Source: CAZBUK01 sp964495085
GTDB lineage: Bacteria > Bacteroidota > Ignavibacteria > T3Sed10-11
Assembly (NCBI GenBank): GCA_964495085.1
Contig: CAZBUK010000050.1
Coordinates: 1-26,366, forward strand
Length of the DNA stretch: 26,366 bases
Direction: 5' to 3'
Shown: positions 8,862 to 16,334 of the stretch, in pieces
Position numbering within the stretch: position 1 is the first letter of the stretch
How the letters are laid out: each line of letters begins with the position of its first letter
Translations under genes and position numbers: made by a program
The notes under the pieces: model-generated
The model's database searches: none
What the model was told of the DNA's origin: nothing
Seen by the model: the letters and a program-made list of their open reading frames with translations, nothing else

Positions 8862-9785
8862 ATGAAACTCTATCATATCATCGAATCCCAGCAATTTACA
8901 CGCCCGCTCCTGAACGAAATTTTTACAATCGCGGATCAGATGGACCGCATTTGCGCGCGGGGAGGTACGCAGGACTATCATCAGAAGATCATGGCGGCCC
9001 TCTTCTACGAACCTTCGACGAGAACGCGGTTTTCGTTCGAAGCTGCGATGCACCGACTCGGCGGGAGAGTGATCTCTACCGAGAACGCCCGCGATTTCTC
9101 CTCCGGCATAACCGGCGAAAGTCTGGAGGATACGATCAAGGTCATCAACAATTACGCCGATGTGATCGTTCTGAGACATAACGAGATTGACGGATCGAAA
9201 CGTGCGGCGGGTGTATCGGGAGTTCCAGTCGTTAATGCAGGCGACGGAAAAGGAGGGCAGCATCCGACGCAGGCGCTGCTCGATCTCTATACGATATACA
9301 AAGAGCGCGGCTCGGTTGAAGGATTGAAAATCGTCATGGTCGGGGATTTGGCGCACGGCAGGACCGTCCGGTCGCTCTCATATCTTCTCGGGAAATACGA
9401 GCGCGTTAAAATTTACTTCGTTGCGCCGGATTTGCTTCAGATGAACGGCGACATTCTGGAATATCTCGATAACCATGGAGTATGGTACGAATGTACCGAC
9501 GACCTCCGGGCGGTTCTTTCCGATGCCGATGTCGTATATCAGACCCGGATTGATAGGGAACGGTTCGGCGAAAAACCTCGCGAGTACGAGAAATATTCCG
9601 GCCGATATTACATCGATGCGGAGGTGCTATCTCTCATGCCGGGAAACTCGCGGATCATGCACCCGTTTCCCAGACTCAATGAAATATCCCCGGAAGTTGA
9701 TAATGACCTTCGGGCTGCCTATTTTAGACAGGCGCATAACGGTATTCTCATCCGGATGGCAATATTGACGATGCTGTTCGGGTAA
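8862..9785 (+). CDS. pyrB: Aspartate carbamoyltransferase-like protein (catalytic chain)
   Basis: A 307-residue transcarbamoylase expected to form N-carbamoyl-aspartate for pyrimidine synthesis. Diagnostic motifs are STRTRFSFE (52-60, carbamoyl-phosphate site), GGQHPTQALLDLY, and HPFPRLNEI where ornithine carbamoyltransferases have HCLP. This is the ATCase subfamily, without a fused regulatory chain; no pyrI is seen nearby. The 80s loop reads SSGITGES, with Thr84 where canonical ATCases have the catalytic Lys84 before GE. TRIDRER has Asp where E. coli has Gln231, and HPFPR has Phe for Leu267. These could mean a divergent but active enzyme or altered substrate use. The ribosome-binding site is weak and the gap to arcC is 39 bases. 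Function as a true PyrB is likely but not certain. Confidence 0.85.
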   Translation: MKLYHIIESQQFTRPLLNEIFTIADQMDRICARGGTQDYHQKIMAALFYEPSTRTRFSFEAAMHRLGGRVISTENARDFSSGITGESLEDTIKVINNYADVIVLRHNEIDGSKRAAGVSGVPVVNAGDGKGGQHPTQALLDLYTIYKERGSVEGLKIVMVGDLAHGRTVRSLSYLLGKYERVKIYFVAPDLLQMNGDILEYLDNHGVWYECTDDLRAVLSDADVVYQTRIDRERFGEKPREYEKYSGRYYIDAEVLSLMPGNSRIMHPFPRLNEISPEVDNDLRAAYFRQAHNGILIRMAILTMLFG

Positions 9786-9920
9786 TGTATACGCCGTCGT
9801 AATTTCCCATGCGTTCTCTCGCGGAGCCGCACTAGACTAACCGGCCCCCGCCGTTGGGACAATTCGCCGATACTCATACGAATTCACTCTACATTTCAAA
9901 ACCAATCTGGAGATGACAAC

Positions 9921-10766
9921 GTGACCAGTGAGATACGATTCGCGAAAAACGACTATGCACTTATCCTCGGCGCATCGAGCGGATTCGGCGGTGCGACTGC
10001 CCGCGAACTCGCCCGCTGCGGGATGAGCGTTATCGGGGTTCATCTCGACCGTGCGGCAACGGCGCCTCTGGCCGAGGAGATAAAAAACGACGTGGAGAAG
10101 GCCGGAGTACGCGCCCTCTTCTTCAACGTGAACGCCTCCGATGAGAGTAGGCGGAACGAAGTCCTCGATGAGGTTAAGGAAATTTTCTCGGCTGAAAAAG
10201 AATCGAGGATAAGAGTACTGATGCACACGCTCGCCTTTGGAACGCTGCGCCCGTTCATTTCGGATAAGCACGAGGACATGATGACGCAGAGACAGGTCGA
10301 GATGACGATGGATGTCATGGCGAATACGCTGGTGTACTGGACCCAGGGGGCATTCTCCCGGGGGATGCTCAAAAAGGGTGCCCGCGTGTTTGCGATGACC
10401 AGTTCCGGAGGGCATACCGTTCTGCCGAATTATGGCGCCGTATCCGCAGCGAAGGCCGCATTGGAATCGTATATTCGACAGCTCGCGCTGGAGCTCGGTC
10501 CGTTTGGAATAACCGCAAACTCCATCATGGCCGGCGTTACGAATACACCTGCTCTGCAGAAAATACCGGGCGCCCTTAATATGCTCCGGATCGCCGCCGC
10601 AAAAAATCCGCAGCTGCGTACGACGATCCCGGAAGACGTCGCAAAAGCGATCGCATTGCTTTCGCATGACAACGCATACTTCATTTCGGGAAACATCATC
10701 GGCGTCGACGGTGGCGAGGATATCGTCAGCTACATCGGTCAGAAGGATGCAAGAAGTCTTGAATAA
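9921..10766 (+). CDS. SDR-family enoyl-[ACP] reductase-like protein (FabI/FabL type)
   Basis: A 281-residue NAD(P)H-dependent oxidoreductase. The N-terminal dinucleotide site is GASSGFG (residues 17-23). The catalytic Tyr171 and Lys178 are separated by six residues (YGAVSAAK), the spacing typical of enoyl-ACP reductases FabI/FabL/FabV-like SDRs, rather than the YxxxK of ordinary SDRs; PNY just before also resembles FabI. The C-terminus has the usual SGNIIGVDGGE segment. It probably reduces trans-2-enoyl-ACP in fatty-acid elongation. FabL-like proteins are easily confused with other extended-spacing SDRs, so the substrate is inferred. The start is GTG, because the nearby ATG at 9913 is followed at once by a stop; CTGGAG lies upstream at suitable spacing. 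It stands between the carbamoyl cluster and tRNA-Phe. Confidence 0.78.
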   Translation: MTSEIRFAKNDYALILGASSGFGGATARELARCGMSVIGVHLDRAATAPLAEEIKNDVEKAGVRALFFNVNASDESRRNEVLDEVKEIFSAEKESRIRVLMHTLAFGTLRPFISDKHEDMMTQRQVEMTMDVMANTLVYWTQGAFSRGMLKKGARVFAMTSSGGHTVLPNYGAVSAAKAALESYIRQLALELGPFGITANSIMAGVTNTPALQKIPGALNMLRIAAAKNPQLRTTIPEDVAKAIALLSHDNAYFISGNIIGVDGGEDIVSYIGQKDARSLE

Positions 10767-10832
10767 AATCCGTAATGTTAGTATATTTATGTTCTTTCGC
10801 TCTTGTTTGAACATATTTTAGCGACTGGACAT

Positions 10833-10905
10833 GGGCAGGTAGCTCAGTTGGTAGAGCAAAGGACTGAAAATCCTTGTGTCGGCGGTTCAATTCCGTCCCT
10901 GCCCA
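10833..10905 (+). tRNA. tRNA-Phe (anticodon GAA)
   Basis: A full 73-base cloverleaf. The acceptor GGGCAGG (10833-10839) pairs with CCTGCCC (10898-10904). The D-loop contains AGCTCAGTTGGTAGAGC. The anticodon stem AGGA/TCCT holds the loop CTGAAAA, giving anticodon GAA. The T arm GGCGG-TTCAATT-CCGTC has one G-U pair. The discriminator is A, and the genome does not encode the full CCA (the next bases are CA). A possible promoter just upstream is TTCTTT-16-TATTTT (10792-10819). The last 16 bases of the gene plus CA are copied in the tandem repeat that follows. Confidence 0.97.
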
Positions 10906-11106
10906 CAATGATAAAATGACCGGAAGAAGATCTACTCCGTTATGCCAAAAAAACATCCGGACGGCTGGAAGGAATCACCGAAGGTCATTCCGTCCCTGCC
11001 CACAATGATAAAATGACCGGAAGAAGATCTACTCCGTTATGCCAAAAAAACATCCGGACGGCTGGAAGGAATCACCGAAGGTCATTCCGTCCCTGCCCAC
11101 AGTGAT
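10890..11106 (+). repeat. 97-bp tandem repeat built on the tRNA-Phe 3' end
   Basis: Two units, 10891-10987 and 10988-11084, are identical base for base. A third, partial copy (11085-11101, with near-match to 11106) covers only the tRNA-derived part. Each unit starts with TTCCGTCCCTGCCCACA, the 3' end of the tRNA-Phe gene (18 shared bases counting the preceding A), followed by 80 bases unrelated to the tRNA. These 80 bases end in a hairpin GGAATCACC-GAA-GGTCATTCC (10971-10991 and 11068-11088, one C-C mismatch) whose 3' arm runs into the next tRNA-like segment. The 80-base insert is also roughly bounded by the inverted heptamer AATGACC/GGTCATT. The perfect identity implies a recent duplication (or an assembly duplication). 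The layout recalls tRNA 3'-end attachment sites, but no integrase is present. Confidence 0.93.
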
Positions 11107-11584
11107 TCTTTCCACACATACAATATCCCTGTGTTTACTTCTCACACTTGCCGTATCCCCGGCAACGGAATCGCAAACCGACCACCCCGTATCCGCATCA
11201 AAAATTGACGATACTATTTTCGTTCTCATCGAAGCGATGCACGCCGGCAACGTATCCGTTTGGCTCGGAATGGCGGTCGTGGAAGAATGGTATTCATCCC
11301 CCGAAATACCCGTCGATATGCAGGCGCGGCTGCGCGTCGATGTCGAACTTCAATCCGGACTGTGGTGGACCGATATACAATATGTAAGCCGCCGGATCGA
11401 CGATTTTGGAGGTAAGGTGCTCTCGGTTCACCACCGGACGGAGTAGGGCGACCGGTTCCTGCTGGCGTGCTGGCTGCCGTACGATACCGTCGACACGGTT
11501 GCCTACCTCGCTGAAGTGGATCTGAACAGACCTGTCCGGTCTCCTCCGAACTTCAAACGTTCTTCCCTGATACCGCGAAAATAA
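11102..11584 (+). pseudogene. Small secreted-protein ORF interrupted by an in-frame TAG
   Basis: An open frame with a signal-peptide-like start runs to TAG at 11444-11446. It continues in the same frame for 45 more codons (GDRFLLACWLPYDTVDTV...) to TAA at 11582-11584. The GTG at 11102 gives a short hydrophobic leader (ILSTHTISLCLLLTLAVSPA). A longer frame from ATG 11039 would start inside the tandem repeat and add a polar extension before the leader, so it is less likely. The body alternates polar and hydrophobic residues like a small beta-rich extracytoplasmic domain, with no family I recognise. No ribosome-binding site precedes GTG; the original 5' end was probably replaced by the repeat. 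I read it as a decaying gene, but a sequencing error at the TAG would restore a roughly 160-residue protein. Confidence 0.55.
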
Positions 11585-11631
11585 CCTTCCAATGTTGTCC
11601 ATCCTCCCCGGATCTTCCGGACAGGTTATAT

Positions 11632-11660
11632 TTGATTCTTGAGGTGTTATTCTTTAAATT
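11632..11660 (+). promoter_or_regulatory. Possible promoter for the porX operon
   Basis: TTGATT (11632-11637) and TAAATT (11655-11660) are separated by 17 bases in an AT-rich stretch, about 65 bases before the porX start. It is the best sigma70-like match in the 144-base gap between the broken ORF and porX. Upstream, at 11596-11623, is a small hairpin (CCGGA-TCT-TCCGG nested in TGTCC/GGACA) without a T tract. Pattern match only. Confidence 0.33.
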
Positions 11661-11728
11661 AAATGTTTGCATTGGTTTACCTGAGAAATGTGCTGAGGAA
11701 TTGAAAAAGGGAAAGAAACGCTCCAATT

Positions 11729-13294
11729 ATGGAAAACGGTCGAAGAAACATACTTTGGGTCGATGACGAGATCGATCTCCTGCGTCCGCATATCCGGTTT
11801 CTATCGGATAAGGGATACAAAATCGAGACCGCCACAAACGGTGAGGATGCAGTCGTATTGGTGCGCAATAATACCTATGACTTGGTTTTCATCGATGAGA
11901 TGATGCCCGGGATGGGAGGGCTTAAGACCCTATCAGAGATGAAGGAAATACAACCGGCGCTGCCGATCGTGATGGTGACGAAAAACGAAGCGGAATCGCT
12001 GATGGAAGATGCGATAGGCGCCAAGATAAGCGATTATCTTATTAAACCGGTGAGTCCCAGCCAGGTACTGCTCATCTGTAAAAAACTCCTCGAAGGTAAG
12101 CGAATCACGCAGGAACAGGTTTCAAGGGATTATGTGCAGGAATTCGGCACGATCTCGGCATCGCTGATGAATCCGATGTCGTTTGAGGAATGGATCTCGC
12201 TGTATCAAAAGATAGTCGGATGGGAGCTTGAGTTGGACCGGCACCCCGAAGCCGGCTTGCGGGAAATGCTCGGCGAACAGAAACGCGATGTAAATAGCGC
12301 ATTCGGAAGATATGTCGAGTCGAACTACCGCGACTGGATCGAGAATCCCCCCGGCGCTCCGATACTCTCAAATAATCTGTTTAGGGAATACGTGGTTCCC
12401 GAGCTGGAAACCGGCCGTTCGGTCTTCTTTTTCGTCATCGACTGCATGCGGTACGATCAATGGCTTCTCATCGAACGGATGATAGCCCAGGATTTCTCGA
12501 TTTCGCGACGGTGGCATTTTTCAATCCTCCCCACCGCGACTCCGTATTCACGGAATGCCATCTTCAGCGGATTATTTCCGTCGGAGATCGAACGTATGTA
12601 TCCCGATGTCTGGGCGCGCGGACAGGACGACGACAACAGCCACAACCGCTTCGAGAAGGAGCTGCTGGACATGCAGCTGCAGAGCCTGAAAATTACCCTG
12701 AAACCCGAACCGAAATATATCAAGATACTCGATCCCGATTTCGGCCGGGCGAACGAGCAGCACATCACGTCTCTGACGTCGAACCGGCTGGTCTCGATCG
12801 TGGTCAACTTTATTGATATGCTCGCGCACAGCCGGTCGGATTCCGAAATCCTGCGGGAGATCGCTCCGAACGAACCCGCATACCGAACGCTTACCCGTTC
12901 GTGGTTTCAGCATTCATGGCTCCTCGGGATGTTCCGTCAGCTTGCAACTCAGAAGAATACTACCGTTATCGTGACCACTGATCACGGCAGCGTACTGAGC
13001 CAGCGGGGAGCGAAAGTGCTCGGCGACCGGGAGGCATCGACGAGTCTGCGGTATAAGTACGGCAGGAATCTTAAGGTGGACGAGAAACACGCTCTGTTTG
13101 TGAAAAACCCCGCGCAGTTGAAGCTCGCGAATCGCGGGATCACGGCAAATTACATCATCGCCCGGGAGGATTATTATTTCGTGTATCCTACCGAATACCA
13201 TAAGTATCTGAGCCAGTACAAAAATACGTTTCAGCACGGCGGCATGTCGATGGAGGAGATGATACTTCCCGTCCTGATCATGAAGCCTCGTTAG
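11729..13294 (+). CDS. porX: PorX-type response regulator with PglZ/alkaline-phosphatase-like domain
   Basis: A 521-residue bifunctional regulator of the family that controls the type IX secretion system in Bacteroidota. Residues 1-120 are a complete receiver domain: acidic pair Asp12/Asp13, phospho-acceptor Asp56 in FIDEMMPG, Thr84 and Lys106 in LIKPV. A helical linker (about 120-205) leads to a PglZ/alkaline-phosphatase-superfamily domain. It has metal-site Asp238 (FVIDCMRYDQW), a nucleophile region ILPTATPYSRN with Thr269/Thr271, and Asp418-His419 in TTDHGS. In P. gingivalis, PorX works with the kinase PorY and sigma factor SigP, and its effector domain has been described as a zinc-dependent phosphodiesterase on oligonucleotides. 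Here no PorY-like kinase lies in the window. It is followed after one base by tsaE, so the three genes 11729-14456 form one operon. Sorting-domain proteins at 21363 and 23502 are plausible clients of the pathway. Confidence 0.93.
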   Translation: MENGRRNILWVDDEIDLLRPHIRFLSDKGYKIETATNGEDAVVLVRNNTYDLVFIDEMMPGMGGLKTLSEMKEIQPALPIVMVTKNEAESLMEDAIGAKISDYLIKPVSPSQVLLICKKLLEGKRITQEQVSRDYVQEFGTISASLMNPMSFEEWISLYQKIVGWELELDRHPEAGLREMLGEQKRDVNSAFGRYVESNYRDWIENPPGAPILSNNLFREYVVPELETGRSVFFFVIDCMRYDQWLLIERMIAQDFSISRRWHFSILPTATPYSRNAIFSGLFPSEIERMYPDVWARGQDDDNSHNRFEKELLDMQLQSLKITLKPEPKYIKILDPDFGRANEQHITSLTSNRLVSIVVNFIDMLAHSRSDSEILREIAPNEPAYRTLTRSWFQHSWLLGMFRQLATQKNTTVIVTTDHGSVLSQRGAKVLGDREASTSLRYKYGRNLKVDEKHALFVKNPAQLKLANRGITANYIIAREDYYFVYPTEYHKYLSQYKNTFQHGGMSMEEMILPVLIMKPR

Positions 13295-13295
13295 C

Positions 13296-13766
13296 ATGAT
13301 TCCGGCACTTCCCGGGGAATTGCCCGCTTCGGTGACGAGCCTGTCCGATGAAGATACGCTTGGGATCGGACGAATGTTCGCCCGCCGGATATCGAGAGGC
13401 GATATTGTCCTCCTCTTCGGAGACCTGGGATCGGGAAAGACGAAATTCGTTCAGGGTATCTGTTCCGGCTTCGGCGTGGAAGAGCCGGTCGTCAGTCCGA
13501 CATTCACACTGATCAATATCTATAACGCACGCAACGGCGACGGACGTCTGCTCCGTATACATCATATCGACTGCTACCGGTTGGAATCTACCGGCGAAGC
13601 CGACCGTATCGGTATCGGAGAGTTGTTCGGAGGCGACGGTATCTGCCTGGTCGAATGGCCGCAAATCTGTCTGCCGCTGCTGACCGGACCGTACTGGAAA
13701 ATCGAGCTTGAACGCGGGGATTCCGAAAACATCAGGAATATCAGAATAGAAAATTGTCGGCGATAG
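13296..13766 (+). CDS. tsaE: tRNA threonylcarbamoyladenosine biosynthesis ATPase TsaE
   Basis: A 156-residue ATPase that cycles the TsaB-TsaD complex during synthesis of t6A37 in ANN-decoding tRNAs. Walker A GDLGSGKT lies at 42-49. The family signatures SPTFTLINIY, HIDCYRL and VEWPQ follow in order. The length is normal, with a short extra N-terminus. The ATG comes one base after the porX stop and the gene directly abuts tsaB. TsaB is the physical partner, so the tsaE-tsaB pair is functionally coherent, while the link to porX looks like operon sharing. Confidence 0.95.
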   Translation: MIPALPGELPASVTSLSDEDTLGIGRMFARRISRGDIVLLFGDLGSGKTKFVQGICSGFGVEEPVVSPTFTLINIYNARNGDGRLLRIHHIDCYRLESTGEADRIGIGELFGGDGICLVEWPQICLPLLTGPYWKIELERGDSENIRNIRIENCRR

Positions 13767-14456
13767 ATGACAATACTCGCGATCGATACGGCAACACAGG
13801 TCTGTTCCGCCGCTTTACTTAAGGGTGGGACGGTGATGGCGGAGCGTTCGGAGATCGCTCCGCAACGGCATTCGGAACTCCTGCTCCCGTTCATCGATGA
13901 ATTGCTCCGTGCACGGGGAATGCGTCCGGAAGAGATCGACGGTATCGCCGTTTCGATCGGACCCGGGTCATTTACCGGTTTGCGGATCGGTTTGAGCGTT
14001 GCCAAAGGGATCGCCGCGGGAACCGGAGCGCGAATCGTTCCAATTCCAACGCCCGCGGTGTTCGCCCGTCGGATCGGTGCGGACATGCATTGCCCCGTAT
14101 CCGTTGTTATCCCCGCCCGCCGGGGGGAATTTTATACGGCGCGTTATCTTGCGGGGGTAGAGCCGCAGGCGCTGTCGGAGATCGAGACTCACTACCGTGC
14201 GGAGTTTGTCGATGTTCTGCGGTCCTTTCCCGATGACGTTATAGCCGGAGACGGTATAGAGCTGCTGCTGAAGGAGGTCGCCGATGAAGGAGTGAAGCGG
14301 AGACTCCTTGATTCGATCGGGAAGAGTTTTCACGTTAGTTCGGCGATTTATACCGGTATGCTGGCACCCTATTTTCCGGAAGTCGATGCAGTCGATGCGG
14401 TTCCCCTTTATATCAAACAATTTGAGAGCGGATCCTCCATTGCCCCCGTACGGTAA
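13767..14456 (+). CDS. tsaB: tRNA threonylcarbamoyladenosine biosynthesis protein TsaB
   Basis: A 229-residue scaffold protein of the ASKHA fold that dimerises with TsaD to carry out threonylcarbamoyl transfer to A37. Diagnostic segments are the N-terminal strand ILAIDTAT, the RHSELLLP helix, and GPGSFTGLRIG (about residues 65-75), which forms the TsaD-contact helix. It lacks the metal-binding HxxxH of TsaD, as expected for TsaB. The ATG follows the tsaE stop with no gap. The C-terminus (VDAVPLYIKQ) matches the ending typical of the family (PxYLR). Confidence 0.95.
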   Translation: MTILAIDTATQVCSAALLKGGTVMAERSEIAPQRHSELLLPFIDELLRARGMRPEEIDGIAVSIGPGSFTGLRIGLSVAKGIAAGTGARIVPIPTPAVFARRIGADMHCPVSVVIPARRGEFYTARYLAGVEPQALSEIETHYRAEFVDVLRSFPDDVIAGDGIELLLKEVADEGVKRRLLDSIGKSFHVSSAIYTGMLAPYFPEVDAVDAVPLYIKQFESGSSIAPVR

Positions 14457-14488
14457 CGGATTTCCCGTCCTCTCATAAGGAGCACTCA

Positions 14489-15331
14489 ATGTCCTGGTTC
14501 AAAAGGTCGAAGGAAAACATCGAAAGCAGCGGGGTCAAAAAAGATATACCGGGCGGAATGTGGAGCAAGTGCGAGAGCTGCGGGGAGATGATTCACAATA
14601 AACAGCTCGAGGTAAATCTCTTTACCTGCCCGAAGTGCAGCTATCACTTCCGGATCGGAAGTACGGAATACGTCTCCATACTTGCGGATAAAGGAACATA
14701 CCGTGAAACGGACGCAAAAATGAAATCCGGGGATCCCTTGGGCTTTACGGATACGAAAAAGTACCCCGACCGCGTGAACGATGCGATCAAGAAAACGGGA
14801 TTATACGATGCCGTGCGAACCGGGTCATGTAAACTCGACGGCATCGATATAGTGCTCGCATGTATGGATTTTAAGTTTATCGGCGGAAGCATGGGAACGG
14901 TTGTCGGAGAAAAGATCGCACGCGCGATCGACCGGTCGAGAAAAAACAAGCGGCCGCTCATTATCATATCTTCAAGCGGAGGAGCCAGGATGATGGAGGG
15001 AGCGCTCTCATTGATGCAACTGGCGAAGACAAGTTCACGGCTATCGCTTTTACATGAAGCGAGCGTGCCGTACATCTCCGTTCTTACGGATCCGACGACC
15101 GGCGGCGTAACCGCGAGCTATGCAATGCTGGGAGATTTCAATGTTGCGGAACCGGGCGCACTCATCGGTTTCGCCGGACCGCGGGTTATCAAACAGACGA
15201 TCGGTAAGGATCTTCCCGAAGGATTCCAACGCTCTGAATTCTTACTCGAGCACGGTTTTGTGGATATGATCGTCCACCGGAAAGAATTGAAGAATACGCT
15301 GGCGATCCTGATACGGCACTGTATCGACTGA
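14489..15331 (+). CDS. accD: Acetyl-CoA carboxylase carboxyltransferase subunit beta
   Basis: With AccA it transfers the carboxyl group from carboxybiotin to acetyl-CoA, giving malonyl-CoA, the committed step of fatty-acid synthesis. The 280-residue protein begins with the zinc ribbon formed by Cys28, Cys31, Cys47 and Cys50 (CESC/CPKC). It continues into the crotonase-like carboxyltransferase fold with the family-specific SSSGGARMMEG, TDPTTGGVTASYAMLGD and GFAGPRVI segments. The start is clearly marked by AAGGAG (14477-14482). It is 32 bases after tsaB and 88 bases before panC. The AccA partner is not in the window. An enoyl-reductase-like gene at 9921 belongs to the same pathway. Confidence 0.97.
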   Translation: MSWFKRSKENIESSGVKKDIPGGMWSKCESCGEMIHNKQLEVNLFTCPKCSYHFRIGSTEYVSILADKGTYRETDAKMKSGDPLGFTDTKKYPDRVNDAIKKTGLYDAVRTGSCKLDGIDIVLACMDFKFIGGSMGTVVGEKIARAIDRSRKNKRPLIIISSSGGARMMEGALSLMQLAKTSSRLSLLHEASVPYISVLTDPTTGGVTASYAMLGDFNVAEPGALIGFAGPRVIKQTIGKDLPEGFQRSEFLLEHGFVDMIVHRKELKNTLAILIRHCID

Positions 15332-15359
15332 GCGGCCTGATGCGCACTTTAACTCCGAC

Positions 15360-15375
15360 CTCCGGTAATCCGGAG
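15360..15375. repeat. Small perfect hairpin between accD and panC
   Basis: CTCCGG and CCGGAG form a perfect 6-bp stem around a TAAT loop. The sequence after it is ATATATACGC, with no T tract, so it is not a standard terminator; it could be an mRNA-processing or stability element, or chance. The 88-base gap contains nothing else I can identify. Confidence 0.3.
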
Positions 15376-15419
15376 CATATATACGCGGATCGTCGGGATC
15401 GCGCACGCGGCGATCGACT

Positions 15420-16283
15420 ATGGAAGTAATCACGACAGTCTCCGGCATGAGACAAATCGCGGAACGGGAACGCCGCACGGGGCGAACCATCGGCGTCGTA
15501 CCCACGATGGGATACCTGCACGAAGGTCATGCAGCGCTGATGCGCCATGCGCGTAGAGAGAACGACGTCGTGATTCTGACCGTTTTTGTAAATCCGACGC
15601 AGTTCGGTCCGAATGAGGATTACGATAAATATCCCCGGGACATCACGAATGACGAGGAGTACGCCGGACGCGCAGGGGTCGACTATATTTTCCTTCCATC
15701 GGTTCGGGAGATTTACCCCGACGGTTTCAGTACATATATCGATCCCGGGCCGATATCGGAGCGATTTGAAGGAGCATCACGCCCCAAACATTTTAAAGGC
15801 GTCGCCACGGTGGTGCTGAAGTTGTTCAACATAACGCAGCCTCATCGCGCTTATTTCGGTCAAAAGGATGCCCAGCAGATTGCAGCTGTAAGAAAGATGG
15901 TCGGCGATCTCAATCTACCCGTGGAGATTCGACGGATTCCGACCGTTCGCGAACAAGACGGGCTGGCGCTGAGCTCCAGGAATATCTATCTTTCGGAGCA
16001 GGAACGGCGCAAGGCAGCATCCCTCTACGCCGCGCTCAATGCGGGCGAACGCCGGTTTCAGGCGGGTGAAAGATCCGCACCGGACATAATCGCTGCAGTC
16101 CGGGATACCATCGCTTCCACCGAAAGTATAGCGATCGATTATATAACACTCGTCGATAGTGGAACATTTTGTGAAGCGAATCGGTTAATCAAGGGGAACG
16201 AGTACTGCCTCGCACTGGCAGCACGTATCGGAACCACGAGATTAATCGATAATATTCTCCTGTCGGAGAACGATAAGGTATAA
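15420..16283 (+). CDS. panC: Pantothenate synthetase (pantoate--beta-alanine ligase)
   Basis: Joins pantoate and beta-alanine with ATP through a pantoyl-adenylate, the last step to pantothenate (vitamin B5) for CoA and ACP. The 287-residue protein shows the class-defining PTMGYLHEGH nucleotidyl-transfer motif (28-37), NPTQFGPNEDYDKYPR, FGQKDAQQ (146-153) and the flexible loop GLALSSRN. The ATG at 15420 gives the right N-terminus (V-x-T-V...MR), but the upstream ribosome-binding site is poor (GCGGCG only). The next gene, panD, makes its beta-alanine substrate, so this is a functional pair. Confidence 0.97.
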   Translation: MEVITTVSGMRQIAERERRTGRTIGVVPTMGYLHEGHAALMRHARRENDVVILTVFVNPTQFGPNEDYDKYPRDITNDEEYAGRAGVDYIFLPSVREIYPDGFSTYIDPGPISERFEGASRPKHFKGVATVVLKLFNITQPHRAYFGQKDAQQIAAVRKMVGDLNLPVEIRRIPTVREQDGLALSSRNIYLSEQERRKAASLYAALNAGERRFQAGERSAPDIIAAVRDTIASTESIAIDYITLVDSGTFCEANRLIKGNEYCLALAARIGTTRLIDNILLSENDKV

Positions 16284-16334
16284 CGGAATCATCGCCGGAA
16301 TTTCTTACAATCACTTATAAACGGAATTAAGTTC

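Noticed and set aside
9837..10814. Leftward 325-codon open frame
   Set aside because: It is the antisense shadow of the SDR gene, which has clear catalytic motifs on the other strand.
10890..11106. CRISPR-like array
   Set aside because: Only two full units, with no distinct variable spacers: the entire 97-bp unit is identical, and its conserved start is simply the tRNA end. No cas genes.
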